The notes below the pieces were generated by a model. That model had not been told where the DNA came from. It searched no databases and saw only the letters and a list, made by a program, of their open reading frames with translations. This document shows positions 63,167 to 64,000 of a DNA stretch of 64,000 bases, piece after piece. The stretch spans positions 124,001-188,000 of the forward strand of contig NZ_JACDNP010000001.1 in NCBI RefSeq assembly GCF_013839425.1, written 5' to 3'. Every line of letters begins with the position of its first letter. The stretch's first letter is position 1. This DNA is from Halorhabdus salina (lineage in GTDB: Archaea > Halobacteriota > Halobacteria > Halobacteriales > Haloarculaceae). The position numbers and the translations under genes are program-made.

Positions 63167-64000
63167 ATGAAATTCACACGTCAGGAATCACAGGAGCGAC
63201 TTCAGGAAACGGTGTCGAACGGCGAGCCGATCATCGGTGCGGGCGCGGGCACTGGCATCTCCGCGAAGTTCGCCGAACGTGGTGGGGTAGACCTGTTGAT
63301 TATTTATAATTCCGGGCGGTACCGGATGAACGGTCGTGGATCGCTGGCAGGCCTGTTGCCGTACGGCGATGCCAACGAGATCGTTGTCGAGATGGGTCAC
63401 GAAGTCATCCCGGTCGTCGAGGACACGCCAGTACTTGCGGGTGTCAACGGGACGGACCCCTTCAGGGAGATGGACGTGTTCATCGAAGATCTGAAACATC
63501 GCGGGTTCTCGGGCGTTCAGAACTTTCCGACGGTGGGGCTTATCGATGCTGACAGCGGGTTCCGCCAGAACCTGGAGGAGACAGGTATGGGTTACGACAA
63601 AGAGGTGGACATGATCCAGGAAGCAGCCGAGCAGGACATGTTGACCTGTCCGTACGTCTTCACCGAGGAGCAAGCCCGCGAGATGGCCGAAGTCGGCGCT
63701 GATGTGATCGTCTCGCATATGGGTCTGACGACGTCGGGAGATATCGGAGCAGAAACGTCTCTCGACCTCGAGACTGCAGCGGATCGAGTCCAGGCCCATC
63801 ACGACGCTGCCACGGCGGTCGACGAAGATGTCATGGTGATCTGCCACGGTGGCCCGATCGCCTGGCCCGAGGACGCGAGATACGTTCTGGAAAACACCGA
63901 GGGCGTCGTCGGGTTCTTCGGTGCGTCCAGCATCGAACGTCTCCCTACCGAGGAAGCCATCGAGAACCAGGCCCGGGAGTTCAAGGAGATCGATCTCTGA
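63167..64000 (+). CDS. Phosphoenolpyruvate hydrolase-family TIM-barrel protein
   Basis: The 277-residue protein, complete to its TGA at the window edge, has [20 protein letters not shown] near the start. [21 protein letters not shown], the segment [20 protein letters not shown] and a late [13 protein letters not shown] follow, matching the family known as PEP hydrolase or TIM-barrel signal transduction protein (COG5564). It often accompanies a Tm-1-like ATP-binding protein, which would lie beyond the window if present. The family is mostly bacterial and fungal, so gene transfer is possible. Confidence 0.85.
   Translation: MKFTRQESQERLQETVSNGEPIIGAGAGTGISAKFAERGGVDLLIIYNSGRYRMNGRGSLAGLLPYGDANEIVVEMGHEVIPVVEDTPVLAGVNGTDPFREMDVFIEDLKHRGFSGVQNFPTVGLIDADSGFRQNLEETGMGYDKEVDMIQEAAEQDMLTCPYVFTEEQAREMAEVGADVIVSHMGLTTSGDIGAETSLDLETAADRVQAHHDAATAVDEDVMVICHGGPIAWPEDARYVLENTEGVVGFFGASSIERLPTEEAIENQAREFKEIDL

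Overview
The window is chromosomal DNA from a halophilic archaeon of the class Halobacteria. The evidence is high GC, strongly acidic proteins, mostly leaderless genes with a TATA element about 26 bases before the start codon, and archaeal genes throughout: TFB, proteasome alpha, SBDS, RNase P protein subunits, RNA polymerase D/N/K, isopentenyl phosphate kinase, RPA with its phosphoesterase, and RNase J. The style fits the Haloarculaceae, but the sequence alone does not fix the genus.

Left part (1-24 kb): the tail of an RPA-associated protein is translationally coupled to its phosphoesterase. Next come an MgtC/DUF4010 membrane protein, a universal stress protein, a creatininase/ArfB-like hydrolase and a large Lhr helicase. 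A less GC-rich island (about 7.0-8.7 kb) follows, holding a lipoprotein and a 39-residue zinc-ribbon protein between imperfect inverted repeats. After it lie a dehydrogenase, a MutS-family ATPase, AMMECR1, DUF357, TFB and FUN14 genes. A leftward information-processing region (SBDS, psmA, rnp2, methyltransferase, rnp3, DUF54 protein, SH3-like protein) is split by an opposite-strand membrane GAF gene. NUDIX, a 26-residue membrane microprotein and pyrI-pyrB close this part.

Middle (24-45 kb): a RAD55/KaiC-like protein without Walker A is followed by an intergenic run of perfect stem-loops. Then come FKBP isomerase, CYTH enzyme, S-adenosylmethionine synthetase, ThiI, DUF5804, two tandem half-permeases, two paralogous receiver-PAS regulators flanking a cysteine synthase, thioredoxin-fold proteins and purD. 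The most mobile-looking stretch is 39.3-41.1 kb. It has a winged-helix/MazF toxin-antitoxin pair, a second stem-loop island, and a tRNA-Gly whose 3' and 5' ends are copied on either side, as at an integration site. TRM9-like methyltransferase, TyrRS, Mrp, and an acetoacetate decarboxylase/SDR pair follow.

Right part (45.7-64 kb): a conserved rightward supercluster for translation, transcription and isoprenoid synthesis: tRNA-Ser, rps13, rps4, rps11, rpoD, tRNA-Leu, rpl18e, rpl13, rps9, rpoN, rpoK, eno, rps2, then mvk, ipk, a membrane protein, rnj, idsA and gltX. A 3.6 kb cassette of redox and membrane genes sits between rps2 and mvk. The window ends with a phosphoenolpyruvate-hydrolase-family gene behind an AT-rich promoter. 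The observations most worth following are the toxin-antitoxin/tRNA-Gly island, the two stem-loop islands and the very small proteins at 8.4 kb and 22.3 kb.
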